From: JAJDNS01 sp963578825
GTDB taxonomy: Bacteria; Acidobacteriota; Vicinamibacteria; Fen-336
Direction: 5' to 3'
NCBI GenBank assembly: GCA_963578825.1
Contig: CAUZDW010000008.1
Coordinates: 1-64,000 of the forward strand
DNA: 64,000 nucleotides
Below, in pieces: positions 53,554-62,772 of the stretch. Both the position numbers and the translations under genes were made by a program. The notes beneath the pieces are model-generated. The model was not told the DNA's origin, searched no databases, and saw only the letters and a list, made by a program, of their open reading frames with translations. Every line of letters begins with the position of its first letter. Position 1 is the stretch's first letter.

Positions 53554-54441
53554 ATGGAACGAAAGAAGGCCAGCGATTTCGACCCGGAGCTTCTCGATCT
53601 CTTCGACAGGTACGTCCACGGGGGGATCAGCCGCCGCACGTTCCTGGATCGTGCGGGTCGCTTCGCCGTTGGGGGCGTCACAGCGGCGGCCCTCGTGGAG
53701 ACCCTGAGCCCGAACTATGCCGCGGGCGAGCAGATCGCCTCGGACGACGAGCGGCTCGAGCCGAAGTCCATCGAGTACGAGTCGCCGAAGGGGTACGGCA
53801 CGGTCAAGGGCTACCTGGTGCGGCCCGCGGGATCCAGCGGGAAACTCCCCGGTGTGGTCGTCATCCACGAGAACCGGGGACTCAACCCCCATATCCGAGA
53901 CGTGGCACGCCGCACCGCCCTGGCCGGCTACCTGGCCCTCGCCCCCGACGGGCTCACGTCCCTCGGAGGCTACCCCGGCACCGACGACGAGGGCCGCTCG
54001 ATGCAGCGAACGCTGGACCGGGACAAGCTCTTCGAGGACTTCGTCGCCGCGGTGGAGTTCCTCCAGTCCTACCCGGGCTGCACGGGACGGGTGGGCTGCG
54101 TGGGTTTCTGCTACGGCGGCAGCGTCTCGAACGGGCTGGCCGTGCGGGTCCCCGACCTGGCGGCCGTGGTGCCGTTCTATGGGGGGCAGGCTCCCTCTGC
54201 GGACGTGGCGAACATCAAGGCCCCGCTGCTCCTTCACTACGCGGGCAACGACAAGAGGGTCAACGCCGACTGGCCGGCCTACGAGGAGGCGCTCAAGGCC
54301 AACGGTGTCCGCTACACGGCCCACGTCTACGAAGACACGAGCCACGGCTTTCACAACGACACGACACCGCGATACGACGAGGCCGCCGCAAAGCTGGCCT
54401 GGCAGCGAACGCTCGAGTTCTTCGAAATGCATCTGAGCTGA
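53554..54441 (+). CDS. Dienelactone hydrolase-family protein, Tat-exported
   Basis: 295 residues. The N-terminus holds a twin-arginine motif SRRTFLDRAG followed by a hydrophobic stretch, so export by the Tat system is likely. The hydrolase triad is Cys in GFCYGGS, Asp in AGNDKRVNAD and His in DTSHGFHND, with GVVVIHENRGLNPHI as the family's early block. Relatives include YghX-type carboxymethylenebutenolidases. ATG 53554 is chosen; GTG 53545 is also possible and neither has a strong ribosome site. It begins 46 nt after the amidohydrolase. Confidence 0.9.
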   Translation: MERKKASDFDPELLDLFDRYVHGGISRRTFLDRAGRFAVGGVTAAALVETLSPNYAAGEQIASDDERLEPKSIEYESPKGYGTVKGYLVRPAGSSGKLPGVVVIHENRGLNPHIRDVARRTALAGYLALAPDGLTSLGGYPGTDDEGRSMQRTLDRDKLFEDFVAAVEFLQSYPGCTGRVGCVGFCYGGSVSNGLAVRVPDLAAVVPFYGGQAPSADVANIKAPLLLHYAGNDKRVNADWPAYEEALKANGVRYTAHVYEDTSHGFHNDTTPRYDEAAAKLAWQRTLEFFEMHLS

Positions 54442-54524
54442 CGACGACAGCCCGACGAGATGCTGACCGGGGACGTGACGCCCCTTCTCTCCTACCGTGC
54501 GGGGGATGTCCACTTCCCGGCTCG

Positions 54525-56324
54525 TCAGTGGCCCACTGCTCGGCCCTCGTTCTGCTCATCGAGCCAGGCGACCAGTGGCTCGAAGTATTCGACCAGGGCG
54601 GAGGCGTCCACTTCGCGCTGACCAGTGAGCGCCTCGAGGGCATCGGGCCAGGGCTGGCTCATGCCCATGGCCATCATGCGCCGTAGCCGATCGCCCGCCG
54701 CCTCGCTGCCGTAGATCGAGCAGCGGTAGAGCGGGCCTTCGTACCCGGCCTCGCGGCACAGCGCTCGATGAAACTGGAACTGGAGGATGCGGGCGAGGAA
54801 GTAACGCGTGTACGGCGTGTAGGCCGGCACGTGGTACTTGGCGCCAGGGTCGAAGTCGTCTTCGGTGCGAGGGGCGGGGGCCTCGATGCCCTGGTATTCC
54901 TCCCGCAGCTCCCACCATGCCTCGTTGTAGTGCTCGGGTGACAGCTCGCCCGAGAAGACCTTCCAGCGCCACTTGTCGATCACCAGGCCAAACGGCAGGA
55001 AGGACACCTTGTCGAGGGCGGTGCGGAGCAACAGGGCCACGTCGGCGCTCGTGTCGGGCTCGCGGTCGAGCAGCCCGATCTCGACCAGGTAGCCCGGGGT
55101 GACCGAGAGGGCCACGGCGTCGCCGAGCGCCTCGTGGAAACCGTCGTTGGCGCTCCCGCGGAAGAGAAACGGCTGCTGACGGTAGGCCCGCTGGTAGTAG
55201 TTGTGTCCCAGCTCGTGGTGCACGGTGACGAAATCCTCGGCGTCGACTTTGATGCACATCTTGATCCGGAGGTCCTGATTGTTGTCCACGTTCCAGGCAC
55301 TCGCGTGACAGACCACCTCGCGATCCCTCGGCTTCACGAAGAGGGAGCGCTCCCAGAACGTGTCGGGGAGCGGCTCGAAGCCCAGGGACGAGAAGAAGCG
55401 CTCGCCGATTCTGACCAGCTCCAGCTCGTCGACACCCTTTCGACGGAGGAGCTCGGTGAGGTCGTAGCCTCGGCTTCCAGTGCCCAGCGCGACCAAGGGG
55501 TAGATGTTTCCCCACTCCTGAGCCCACATGTTCCCCAGGAGATGGGCGGGGATGGGCCCGGACTCCGGCACCTTGTCTGGCCCGTACCGGGCACGGAGCC
55601 CGGCACGCACGTGAGCGTGGAGGGCCTCGTAGAGGGGTTTCACCTGGCCCCACAGCCGGTCGAGCTCGGCCTCGAACTCGTCCGGGGCCATGTCGTAGTT
55701 CGACCGCCAAAGGACCCCGAGATCGTCGAAGCCCAGCTCGCGGGCGCCGGTGTTCCCGATCTCGACCGTGCGCTGGTACCTGGCCTTCATCGGAGGCGCG
55801 ATGGTGCGCCACCCCTGCCACGCGTCGAGCAGCTCGTCGTAGTCACGACTCTCCGCCATGACCTTCTCGAGGTCGTTGAGCGGCCGGCCCTCGTGTTTTC
55901 CCTTGCCGTAGACACTCTCGAGGTCCACGGCGAGGCGGGCGAGCTCGGCCCGGTCGCCGGCGTCGGCTGGTCCGGGGAGGGTCTGGGAGAGCTTCAGGAG
56001 CTTCATCTGACGGGCGAGGTCGGGTGGAAGCTCGAGGCCATCGTAGACCGCGGCCTCGGCAGCGAGCTCCACGCTGGTCCCCATGACGGCCTCTCGGGCC
56101 TCGGCCGCCACGGTGTCCGTGTCCCGGGTGATGAAGTTGGCCTGCACCCAGGCCGCGCGGGCCGATCGATTGTTGTCCTCCAGCAGGCGAGCGTTGGCGT
56201 CTTCCAGGAACGCCCGGGCATCGTCCACTGCGGGGACCGTCGTGCAGGCCGAAACGCCCAGGAGCGAAAGTGTCGTCGCGGCGGCCACTGCCGCCCATCG
56301 GCGCAGAGGGTGACTCTGTCTCAT
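54525..56324 (-). CDS. M2-family peptidyl-dipeptidase (ACE homologue), lipoprotein
   Basis: 599 residues, the length of single-domain ACE enzymes. Lipoprotein signal (VAAATTLSLLGVSACTTV). The zinc site is VHHELGHNYYQ, equivalent to ACE HEMGH, with the third ligand Glu in HEALGDAVALS. Other ACE blocks are MCIKVDAEDF, PGYLVEIGLL, WWELREEYQG and YFLARILQFQFHRALC. It should release dipeptides from peptide C-termini in the periplasm. ATG 56324 has GAGGAG 6-7 nt upstream; a longer frame upstream lacks support. Confidence 0.93.
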   Translation of the reverse strand: MRQSHPLRRWAAVAAATTLSLLGVSACTTVPAVDDARAFLEDANARLLEDNNRSARAAWVQANFITRDTDTVAAEAREAVMGTSVELAAEAAVYDGLELPPDLARQMKLLKLSQTLPGPADAGDRAELARLAVDLESVYGKGKHEGRPLNDLEKVMAESRDYDELLDAWQGWRTIAPPMKARYQRTVEIGNTGARELGFDDLGVLWRSNYDMAPDEFEAELDRLWGQVKPLYEALHAHVRAGLRARYGPDKVPESGPIPAHLLGNMWAQEWGNIYPLVALGTGSRGYDLTELLRRKGVDELELVRIGERFFSSLGFEPLPDTFWERSLFVKPRDREVVCHASAWNVDNNQDLRIKMCIKVDAEDFVTVHHELGHNYYQRAYRQQPFLFRGSANDGFHEALGDAVALSVTPGYLVEIGLLDREPDTSADVALLLRTALDKVSFLPFGLVIDKWRWKVFSGELSPEHYNEAWWELREEYQGIEAPAPRTEDDFDPGAKYHVPAYTPYTRYFLARILQFQFHRALCREAGYEGPLYRCSIYGSEAAGDRLRRMMAMGMSQPWPDALEALTGQREVDASALVEYFEPLVAWLDEQNEGRAVGH

Positions 56325-56349
56325 GGCTTTCTCCTCGTCTGTCTCGTTC

Positions 56350-58092
56350 TCACGTCTGGTCCAGGGACTCCACCCGGCCCGCGAGAGCGGCCAGGCCGTC
56401 GTCGAGGTCGGCAAGGGCGGACTCCGCCGCTCGCAGTCGATCCCCCTCGGTTCGCACGAAGCGAGAATAGGGAGCGATGGCCTCGCGCACCTTCTGCAAG
56501 CTGCGGTCGCGCTCGCTCTCGAAGCTCGCGGTCAGGGACGAGAGGAGCTTCTCGTGGAGGGAGGCCACCCTCGCCGCGAGCTCGGCCCGCGCCTTGCGAC
56601 GGCGGGCAGGCAGGACGAAGAGCCCGAGCACCGAAAGGGCTCCGGCGGCCACCAGCCCGGTCACGTCGACAGCGGTGCTGGTGGCCAGGGTCGTCACCAG
56701 GGCGCCGAGTCCCAGGGCCGAGACTTGGAGGAGCGCCGTCTGGGCGACCGAGTCGCGCACGGTCTGAGCGAGGCGTCTGGCCTCGGCGGGGGCATCGTAT
56801 CCATCGACTGCGCGCTGTGCCTCGGTGCGCACCGCCCCCAGAAGGCGCTGCCGGTCGTACCCGAAGCGATCCTCGACCCGACCCACCATCTTGTCGGCGT
56901 GGGCGACTTGCCGACCACCGAGGTGCTCCATGACGTCCTGCCACTGCCGGAGCTCCGCCTCCACCATCCAGTCGACGACCGCCTCCACCCGGGTCTCGAC
57001 CTCGCGAGGCAGCTCGGCGACGACAGTCGTCTCGAAGTCCCGGCGGAGGCGCTCCTTGCTCAGCAGCTCGTGGATGCGCATCAGGCGAAGGCGCTCGTCG
57101 AAGAAAGCGTTCCCGCGCCGCTCGAAGTCGAGGAGGACCTTCTCGACGTCGGAGAGCCGCAGCCGGAAGTCCCGCTCCAAGTCGGCGCGACGGGCGGCGA
57201 GATCGGCCTCCACCGTTTCCAGCGTGTCGAGATCCCCCTCGAGAACCCTCAACCGGCCGTCGACGACCGCAGCCACCTCGCCGTGGACACGGCGGCCCAC
57301 GCCCAGCGGGTTCTGGAGCTTCAAGCGGAACCGCTCGCCCTCGTCCAGGGTGGCGGTGACTCGGGCTTCGAAGGACTCGAGGCCGCTCGCGTCGAGCGCC
57401 ACCTCGTCGCCGTCCAGACGGGCCTGAAGCGCCCGGCGGGCGGAGAGCGCGAACACCTCCGGCGCGAACCCGAGGGTCCGTTGCGCCTGGTCTCTCACAT
57501 AGGTCACGACCCGTGAGACATCGTCCGGCGACTCGAGGAGATCGGCCTTGTTCACGACGACGATCACCTTCTTGCCCCAGGCCCGGATCGCCTCGAGAAA
57601 GGCCCGCTCGCTCTCGGCGAAAGGCCGATCGGAGGACGTGACGAACAGCACGAGGTCGGCGCGGGGGACGAACTCTCGGGTCAGGGCCTCGTGTTCTCTC
57701 AGCACCGCGTTCGTGCCCGGGGTGTCGACGATCACGAGATCGCGGAGGATCTCGCTGGGGGCCGTGAGGCTCTCGAGCCCGGCCGCGGTCACCTCACGCC
57801 CCATCTCCTCACCGTGGCGAAGGAGACCAATGCGGGCCGTGGTCGGGGTGATTCCCTCCTCCAGCACTTTCTGGCCGAGGAGCGCGTTGATGAACGCGCT
57901 CTTCCCCGCGTTGAACTCCCCGACGACGACGAGCAGGAAGGGCTCCTCGAGCTGCTCGATCGAGTCGGCGAGGGCCTTCCGCTGCTCCTCGGGGGCCTCG
58001 AGTCGGACGAGCCAGTCCCGAAGCTCGCCGAGGAGGCGGCGCTCGTCGCCCAGGAGGGCGCGGCGCGTCTCGTCGAGGCTGGGCGTGATCAT
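56350..58092 (-). CDS. Dynamin-like GTPase
   Basis: 580 residues. G1 is VVVGEFNAGKSAFINAL (residues 55-71), switch I Thr in GITPTTARIG, G3 VIVDTPGTNAVL and G4 VVVNKADLL. Helical bundles follow, then a hydrophobic hairpin (VSALGLGALVTTLATSTAVD and VTGLVAAGALSVLGLFVLPA) and a C-terminal coiled coil. This is the layout of bacterial dynamin-like proteins that bind and reshape membranes. The decayed copy at 2338-3284 is a close paralogue. It begins inside a triple heptamer repeat and lies 25 nt upstream of the M2 peptidase gene on the same strand. Confidence 0.92.
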   Translation of the reverse strand: MITPSLDETRRALLGDERRLLGELRDWLVRLEAPEEQRKALADSIEQLEEPFLLVVVGEFNAGKSAFINALLGQKVLEEGITPTTARIGLLRHGEEMGREVTAAGLESLTAPSEILRDLVIVDTPGTNAVLREHEALTREFVPRADLVLFVTSSDRPFAESERAFLEAIRAWGKKVIVVVNKADLLESPDDVSRVVTYVRDQAQRTLGFAPEVFALSARRALQARLDGDEVALDASGLESFEARVTATLDEGERFRLKLQNPLGVGRRVHGEVAAVVDGRLRVLEGDLDTLETVEADLAARRADLERDFRLRLSDVEKVLLDFERRGNAFFDERLRLMRIHELLSKERLRRDFETTVVAELPREVETRVEAVVDWMVEAELRQWQDVMEHLGGRQVAHADKMVGRVEDRFGYDRQRLLGAVRTEAQRAVDGYDAPAEARRLAQTVRDSVAQTALLQVSALGLGALVTTLATSTAVDVTGLVAAGALSVLGLFVLPARRRKARAELAARVASLHEKLLSSLTASFESERDRSLQKVREAIAPYSRFVRTEGDRLRAAESALADLDDGLAALAGRVESLDQT

Positions 58093-58111
58093 GGTCGATG
58101 GTCGATGGTCG
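58091..58111. repeat. Triple heptamer repeat at GTPase start codon
   Basis: Three exact copies of ATGGTCG (plus strand) overlap the minus-strand start codon of the dynamin-like GTPase. Copy-number change would alter spacing between the start and any upstream ribosome site. Confidence 0.85.
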
Positions 58112-58199
58112 GCTGGACGCTCCCGGGGGCGCGCCAGGGGCGCGGGGAAGTTCCAAGGCGAGCTTAGTACGGAATGCGCGGCAAGGGGAATGGACCACC

Positions 58200-59279
58200 C
58201 TAGAACGTGTAGCCGAGGGCGAGAGTGACCGCGAAGTCTTCCTTGGAGACGCCCTCGGTCGGGGGCTCGGAGTCGTAGTTATAGAAACCCTTGATCACGA
58301 GATGGAAGTCGCTGAAGAGCTCCCGGTCCAGGCGCACGTTCAGGTCCACACGGTAGCGGCCCCAGTCGGTCAGCCCGAAGGTGACGATCGAGCCGATCTC
58401 GACGTCCGTCTTCGGGAAGTCGTAGGCGAAGTTGGCCCAGTCCAGGGCGATCAGGGCCTCCAGGTTCGTAGCCCTCTCGCCGTTCACTGGCACCTCGCGG
58501 TTGACGTAGAGGCCGGCGGCACCCAGGATCTCGTTGCCCTGGCTGCGCACCAAGTAGCGTCCCCAGGCGCCTGTGATGCCGGCGCGGAGGTCATAGCCAA
58601 GCGCAGTGTTCTGATCCGCGGAGACGCGCCCCATGGCAAAGTGACGACGCTCGAAGGTGCGGACATATGTCGCCGCAAGGGAGTTTCGTGTGGTGTCCTC
58701 GATGTTCTCCGGCCGCTGGAGGAACGAGCTGCCCTTGAGCTCGGCGGAAAAGGTCGGTCGAGTGAACTTGACGGAGAAGTCGCCGTTGAACTCGACCAGA
58801 TCGCTGGCTTTCGTATAACCGAAACCGACGTCGACCGAGCCCGAGAGCCTTTTCCAGAAGCTGCTCTTGATGGACTGGACGCGAGCGATGGTCTCGAGGG
58901 GCACGGTCTCGATCCCGGTGGCCGTGGCGACCTGAAGCCCTTCGTCCGGGATGGTCTCCAAGGGGCCGAAGTAGAGACCGCCATAGAGGTCCTCGATCTC
59001 GAAGAGGCCCGCGGCCGTCAGCGACTCGATCTTGTCCCATTCGATGTCGACGGTGCCCATGTCGTCGGTCTTGACCCGAATCTTCCCGCGCCTGAGGCTC
59101 ACGATCTCGCAGGTGATCTGATCCCCGTTCTTGAGAACGATGACGTCCGTCTTGGGGTCGGCGCGAGCCGGGACCGAGAAGCCGAGGACGACGATCGCGA
59201 GCCACACCGCACCGATGACGAAGAAACGGTACCGGACACTGGAGGCCGGCGCGGAAACCACGGTGGGACGTGCGATCAT
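58200..59279 (-). CDS. DUF481-family outer-membrane beta-barrel protein
   Basis: 359 residues. A long signal peptide (YRFFVIGAVWLAIVVLGFSVPARA) is followed by a small N-terminal domain (DVIVLKNGDQITCEIVSLRRGKI) typical of proteins preceding DUF481. A barrel of amphipathic strands fills residues 135-359 (SGSVDVGFGYTKASDLVEFN, TDVEIGSIVTFGLTDWGRY, DFAVTLALGYTF). It ends in Phe, the usual outer-membrane insertion signal. Function is unknown; it indicates a diderm envelope. Confidence 0.87.
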   Translation of the reverse strand: MIARPTVVSAPASSVRYRFFVIGAVWLAIVVLGFSVPARADPKTDVIVLKNGDQITCEIVSLRRGKIRVKTDDMGTVDIEWDKIESLTAAGLFEIEDLYGGLYFGPLETIPDEGLQVATATGIETVPLETIARVQSIKSSFWKRLSGSVDVGFGYTKASDLVEFNGDFSVKFTRPTFSAELKGSSFLQRPENIEDTTRNSLAATYVRTFERRHFAMGRVSADQNTALGYDLRAGITGAWGRYLVRSQGNEILGAAGLYVNREVPVNGERATNLEALIALDWANFAYDFPKTDVEIGSIVTFGLTDWGRYRVDLNVRLDRELFSDFHLVIKGFYNYDSEPPTEGVSKEDFAVTLALGYTF

Positions 59280-59341
59280 GGTGGCAGGTACAAGGCGAGT
59301 ATGCCCGGCCCGGGGGCGGTGGTAGTCTAGGCCTCCTCTCG

Positions 59342-60403
59342 ATGCTCTTCGACATCGGCCTCTTCCTGGGCGGTCTGGTGGTCCTCGTGACCGGCGGGCA
59401 CGCCCTCGTGAACGGGTCCTCCGCGCTCGCTCGGCGGCTTCGGCTGTCCCCGCTCGTGATCGGTCTGACGGTGGTGGCCTGGGGCACGAGCGCGCCGGAG
59501 CTCGCGGTCAGCCTTGGTGCCGCTCTCGACGGCCGGGGAGGCATGGCTCTCGGCAACGTCGTCGGCAGCAACATCATCAACATCCTCGGCGTGCTCGGCG
59601 CCTCGGCGCTCCTCACACCGCTGGTGGTCTCGAGGCAGCTGGTGTGGCGCGACGTGCCGATCCTCGTCGTTCTGTCCGGAGCGGTCCTCGTGCTGGGCTA
59701 CGAGGGGCATCTCGGGCGCGGGGAGGGTGGGCTGCTGTTCCTCGCCGGCCTCGGGTACACCGTCCACACCATCCGGGCGAGTCGGCGTGAGAGCGTCGCG
59801 GTGTCCGACGAGCGCCCGCGTGCAGAGGTTCGGCTTCCTCGTGCCAGCCTCCTGGTCGCGGTGGGGATGCTCCTGCTCGTGGTCGGGGCGCGCTGGATAG
59901 TGAGCGCGGCCACGACCTTCGCCCAGGCCCTGGGCGTGAGCGATCTCGTCGTGGGCCTGACGGTGGTCGCGGTCGGCACGTCGCTGCCCGAGGTGACTGC
60001 TTCGATCGTCGCCGCATGGCGGGGGGAAAGAGATATGGCGGTGGGAAACGTCATCGGCAGCAACATCTTCAATATCGTGAACGTGCTCGGCCTCACCGCA
60101 CTCCTGGCGCCGCAGGGCGTGCCGGTGCCCGAGCCGGCGCTTCGATTCGACCTCCCGGTGATGATCGTGGTGGCGGCGGCCTGCCTCCCGATTTTCTACA
60201 CCGGGCATCGGATCAACCGGTGGGAGGGGGCGCTGTTTCTCGGTTACTACGCTGTCTATCTCCTTTTCGTCGTGCTGCAGGCGGAGCGGCACGACGCGCT
60301 GCCGGCTTTCAGCCGGGCCATGCTCTTCTTCGTGATCCCGCTCACGGTGGCGACGGTGGGCGTCGTGGCCTGGCGCGAGCTTCGGCGCCCAGCCCGCACC
60401 TGA
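59342..60403 (+). CDS. Calcium/sodium antiporter, CaCA superfamily (YrbG type)
   Basis: 353 residues. Two inverted halves each carry the alpha-repeat: GLTVVAWGTSAPELAVSLGA with GNVVGSNIINILGVLG, and GLTVVAVGTSLPEVTASIVA with GNVIGSNIFNIVNVLG. Ten helices are expected. It exchanges Ca2+ for Na+ or K+ across the inner membrane. ATG 59342 begins the first helix. It is divergent from the DUF481 gene, and an antiporter remnant of a different family abuts its 3' end on the opposite strand. Confidence 0.94.
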   Translation: MLFDIGLFLGGLVVLVTGGHALVNGSSALARRLRLSPLVIGLTVVAWGTSAPELAVSLGAALDGRGGMALGNVVGSNIINILGVLGASALLTPLVVSRQLVWRDVPILVVLSGAVLVLGYEGHLGRGEGGLLFLAGLGYTVHTIRASRRESVAVSDERPRAEVRLPRASLLVAVGMLLLVVGARWIVSAATTFAQALGVSDLVVGLTVVAVGTSLPEVTASIVAAWRGERDMAVGNVIGSNIFNIVNVLGLTALLAPQGVPVPEPALRFDLPVMIVVAAACLPIFYTGHRINRWEGALFLGYYAVYLLFVVLQAERHDALPAFSRAMLFFVIPLTVATVGVVAWRELRRPART

Positions 60404-60404
60404 G

Positions 60405-60575
60405 CGGCGAGGCTGGGGCCTCCGAAGAGCACCAGGTTGCCGAGGAGGATACCGACGAGAAGCTCGCCGAGAACCACGGGCAGGCACCGGCGAGGAAGAA
60501 GGCGAGAGCAAGGAGGATCTGGGCCTGCTCCTCCTTCGCCCCTGCAGACGCAAGAACAGAGGGCAGAATCGCCAT
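60405..60575 (-). pseudogene. Remnant of Kef/NhaP-type cation:proton antiporter N-terminus
   Basis: The minus strand reads QILLALAFFLA in one frame and, after a shift, PVVLGELLVGILLGNLVLFG in the next. Together these are the first two helices of monovalent cation:proton antiporters (family pattern: LALAFFLA, about 12 residues, then QPAVLGELLVGILLGNL). The linking residues are deleted and nothing after the second helix remains; it stops at the 3' end of the CaCA gene. A decayed fragment, not a working gene. Confidence 0.6.
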
Positions 60576-60691
60576 GCGAGCCCGCAGGTCTAGCGCCCGC
60601 GGCTTCGCCCACGGGATGTGGTATAGGTGTGGTGTCCGCCAGCCACGAGGGTCCCGTGGGGAAGGTCCGGGCCGCGGCGGTCAGGAGCCTC

Positions 60692-61921
60692 ATGAGCGAT
60701 TTCCACCAGTTCGGTCCCGTCACTGCCATCCCGTTGCTTGCGGCCCGCGACCCGGAGGAGATGGAGCAGCGCCTCGAGGAGCTGACCGAGCGATTCCCCG
60801 TGTCGCTGGTCATTCCCATGATCCCCAGCGAGATGGATCGGCCCGCCCTTGGTCGAATCCTGGACGAGCTGTACCAGGTGAAGTGGATCGACACGCTCGT
60901 GGTCTCCCTGAATCGAGCCACCCTGGAGGACTACCGGCGCGCCGTCGAGTTCTTCGATCGCTACCAGGGACGCAAGATGGTGCTGTGGAGCGAGTCGCCG
61001 GCGGTCTCGGCCTTCGTGTCGGACATGGCGGCCGCCGGGCTCTACACGGGCGAGACAGGGAAGGGGCGCGCGTGCTGGCTGGCCATCGGGCTCATCCTCG
61101 CCGAGGATCGCACCTCCTACATCGCTTTCCAGGATGCAGACGTCATCAACTACACACGCTGGATGCTGGGTCGCCTGGTGCTCCCCGCCATCGAGCCGAC
61201 CGTCGATTTCGATTTCGTGAAGGCCTACTACGGTCGCGTCTCCGATCGACTCCACGGTCGGGTGACCAGGCTCCTGCTGACGCCCCTTCTTGGAGCGTTC
61301 ACGAGGCTGATCGGCTCGGACCCCTACATCCGCTATCTTTCCTCGTTTCGCTACGCCCTCTCCGGGGAGTTCACCATCAAGCGCGATCTGGCCGAGCAGC
61401 TCCGGCTGCCCTGCGATTGGGGTCTCGAGATCGTGACGCTCTTCGAAGCGCTCCGGCACCGCGCTCCCGGGCGGCTCTGCCAGGTCGAGATCACCGAGCG
61501 CTACGACCACAAGCACCAGGATCTCTCCGGGCAGGACCCGACCCAGGGGCTCAACCGCATGGCGCGCGACGTCATCAAGCACCTGCTGAGAACGCTGGCC
61601 GCGGCTGGCGTGACCCTCTCGCCCGGGCTTCTCATGAGCCTTCTCGCGGCCTACCAGCGCCAGGCGGAGGATGCGGTCAACGACTCGTACGCCGTAGCGG
61701 TGGTCAACCACCTGAAATACGACCGGCACGCCGAGGAGCAGAGCGTGCACGTGTTCGCCGAGGCACTGAGGGCCTCGATCGACGAGTTCCTGGCCGATCC
61801 GCTGGGCCCTCCCCTCGTGCCGAACTGGTCGCGGGTGTGGGCGGGCGTTCCCGACGCGAGCGCGCGGCTGCTCGCCGCCGTCGAGAGGGGAGCGGAGCCC
61901 CCGAGCGGGGTTCGACGGTGA
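60692..61921 (+). CDS. gpgS: Glucosyl-3-phosphoglycerate synthase (GT81)
   Basis: 409 residues. The metal/sugar-nucleotide site is IAFQDADVINYTRWMLGRLV. Family blocks include FRYALSGEFTIKRDLAEQL, LPCDWGLEIVTLFEAL and CQVEITERYDHKHQDLSG, closely matching GpgS of the Persephonella/Methanococcoides type. It transfers glucose from an NDP-sugar to 3-phosphoglycerate, the first step to glucosylglycerate. ATG 60692 has AGGAG 4 nt upstream; GTG 60632 is an alternative. Its stop overlaps the phosphatase start by four bases (GTGA). Confidence 0.88.
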   Translation: MSDFHQFGPVTAIPLLAARDPEEMEQRLEELTERFPVSLVIPMIPSEMDRPALGRILDELYQVKWIDTLVVSLNRATLEDYRRAVEFFDRYQGRKMVLWSESPAVSAFVSDMAAAGLYTGETGKGRACWLAIGLILAEDRTSYIAFQDADVINYTRWMLGRLVLPAIEPTVDFDFVKAYYGRVSDRLHGRVTRLLLTPLLGAFTRLIGSDPYIRYLSSFRYALSGEFTIKRDLAEQLRLPCDWGLEIVTLFEALRHRAPGRLCQVEITERYDHKHQDLSGQDPTQGLNRMARDVIKHLLRTLAAAGVTLSPGLLMSLLAAYQRQAEDAVNDSYAVAVVNHLKYDRHAEEQSVHVFAEALRASIDEFLADPLGPPLVPNWSRVWAGVPDASARLLAAVERGAEPPSGVRR

Positions 61922-62772
61922 GCTCCCAGGACGGCACGCGGCTGGTCATCACCGACCTGGACGGAACGCTGCTGGACGGGGAGACCTACGACTTCCGGCC
62001 GGCGCAGCCCGGGCTCGACGCCCTGCGCGAGCGGCGAGTGAGCCTCGTGCTTTGTAGCAGCAAGACCCGGGCGGAGATGGAGCCTCTCGCCCGCGAGCTG
62101 GGGCTCGATGCCCCGCTCATCGTGGAGAACGGTGGCGCCATCGTCCTTCGGGCGCGGATGCTCCCGTTCCTCCCTCCCGGGGGACGGCAGGACGGCGAGT
62201 ACCTGGTCATCCCCCTGGGCAGCACTCGCGACGTCCTCCTCGCCGCCCTCGACCCGGTGGCAAAGGAGGCAGGGGTGACGGTCCGGTCGTTTTCGGTGAT
62301 GACGCCGGGAGAGGTCGCGAAGCGGACCGGCCTCGACCCCGAGGCGGCGGCGCGGGCGCTCAAGCGCGAGTGGGACGAGCCGTTCGTGGTGGAACCGGAG
62401 GGGGACGGGGCCACGACCCTGCGCCTCGAGGAAGCGGCCCGGCAGCGGGGCCTTCGGGTGACTCACGGAGGCCGCTTCCACCACCTGACCGGAACCAGCG
62501 ACAAGGGGCTCGCCGTGCGGATGCTTCTCAAGCTCCTCCCGGACGACCCGCGAGGGCGAACCGTCGGGCTGGGAGATGCGGCGAACGACCTGCCGATGCT
62601 CGAGGCGGTGGACCGGCCGATCCTGATGCCGCGGAGAGACGGCACGGTCGACGCCGCCCTGGCGGCGGCGCTGCCGGGGGCGGAGCAGGCTCCGGAGCCC
62701 GGGCCGGCGGGCTGGTCTGCGGCCATCCTCGGCGTGTTGGCCGGAGAGTCGCTGCCCCGGGTCCCTGCATGA
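61918..62772 (+). CDS. HAD phosphatase, mannosyl/glucosyl-3-phosphoglycerate phosphatase type
   Basis: 284 residues of HAD subfamily IIB. Motif I VITDLDGTLLDG supplies the nucleophile Asp. Motif II is VLCSSKTRAEMEPLARELGL with PLIVENGGAIV, a signature of the MpgP/YedP group, and the late GLGDAANDLPMLEAVD carries the metal Asp residues. It should remove phosphate from glucosyl-3-phosphoglycerate or a diglycosylated analogue. GTG 61918 and the final stop overlap both neighbours, so the three genes are translationally coupled. Confidence 0.88.
   Translation: MSSQDGTRLVITDLDGTLLDGETYDFRPAQPGLDALRERRVSLVLCSSKTRAEMEPLARELGLDAPLIVENGGAIVLRARMLPFLPPGGRQDGEYLVIPLGSTRDVLLAALDPVAKEAGVTVRSFSVMTPGEVAKRTGLDPEAAARALKREWDEPFVVEPEGDGATTLRLEEAARQRGLRVTHGGRFHHLTGTSDKGLAVRMLLKLLPDDPRGRTVGLGDAANDLPMLEAVDRPILMPRRDGTVDAALAAALPGAEQAPEPGPAGWSAAILGVLAGESLPRVPA

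Noticed and set aside
54469..54484. A GGGG/CCCC hairpin between convergent genes as a terminator.
   Set aside because: Only four base pairs with an 8-nt loop and a poor T tract; not enough to call in GC-rich DNA.
55134..56933. A 599-codon plus-strand frame opposite the M2 peptidase and dynamin-like GTPase.
   Set aside because: It spans two unrelated real genes and their spacer and shows no domain of its own.
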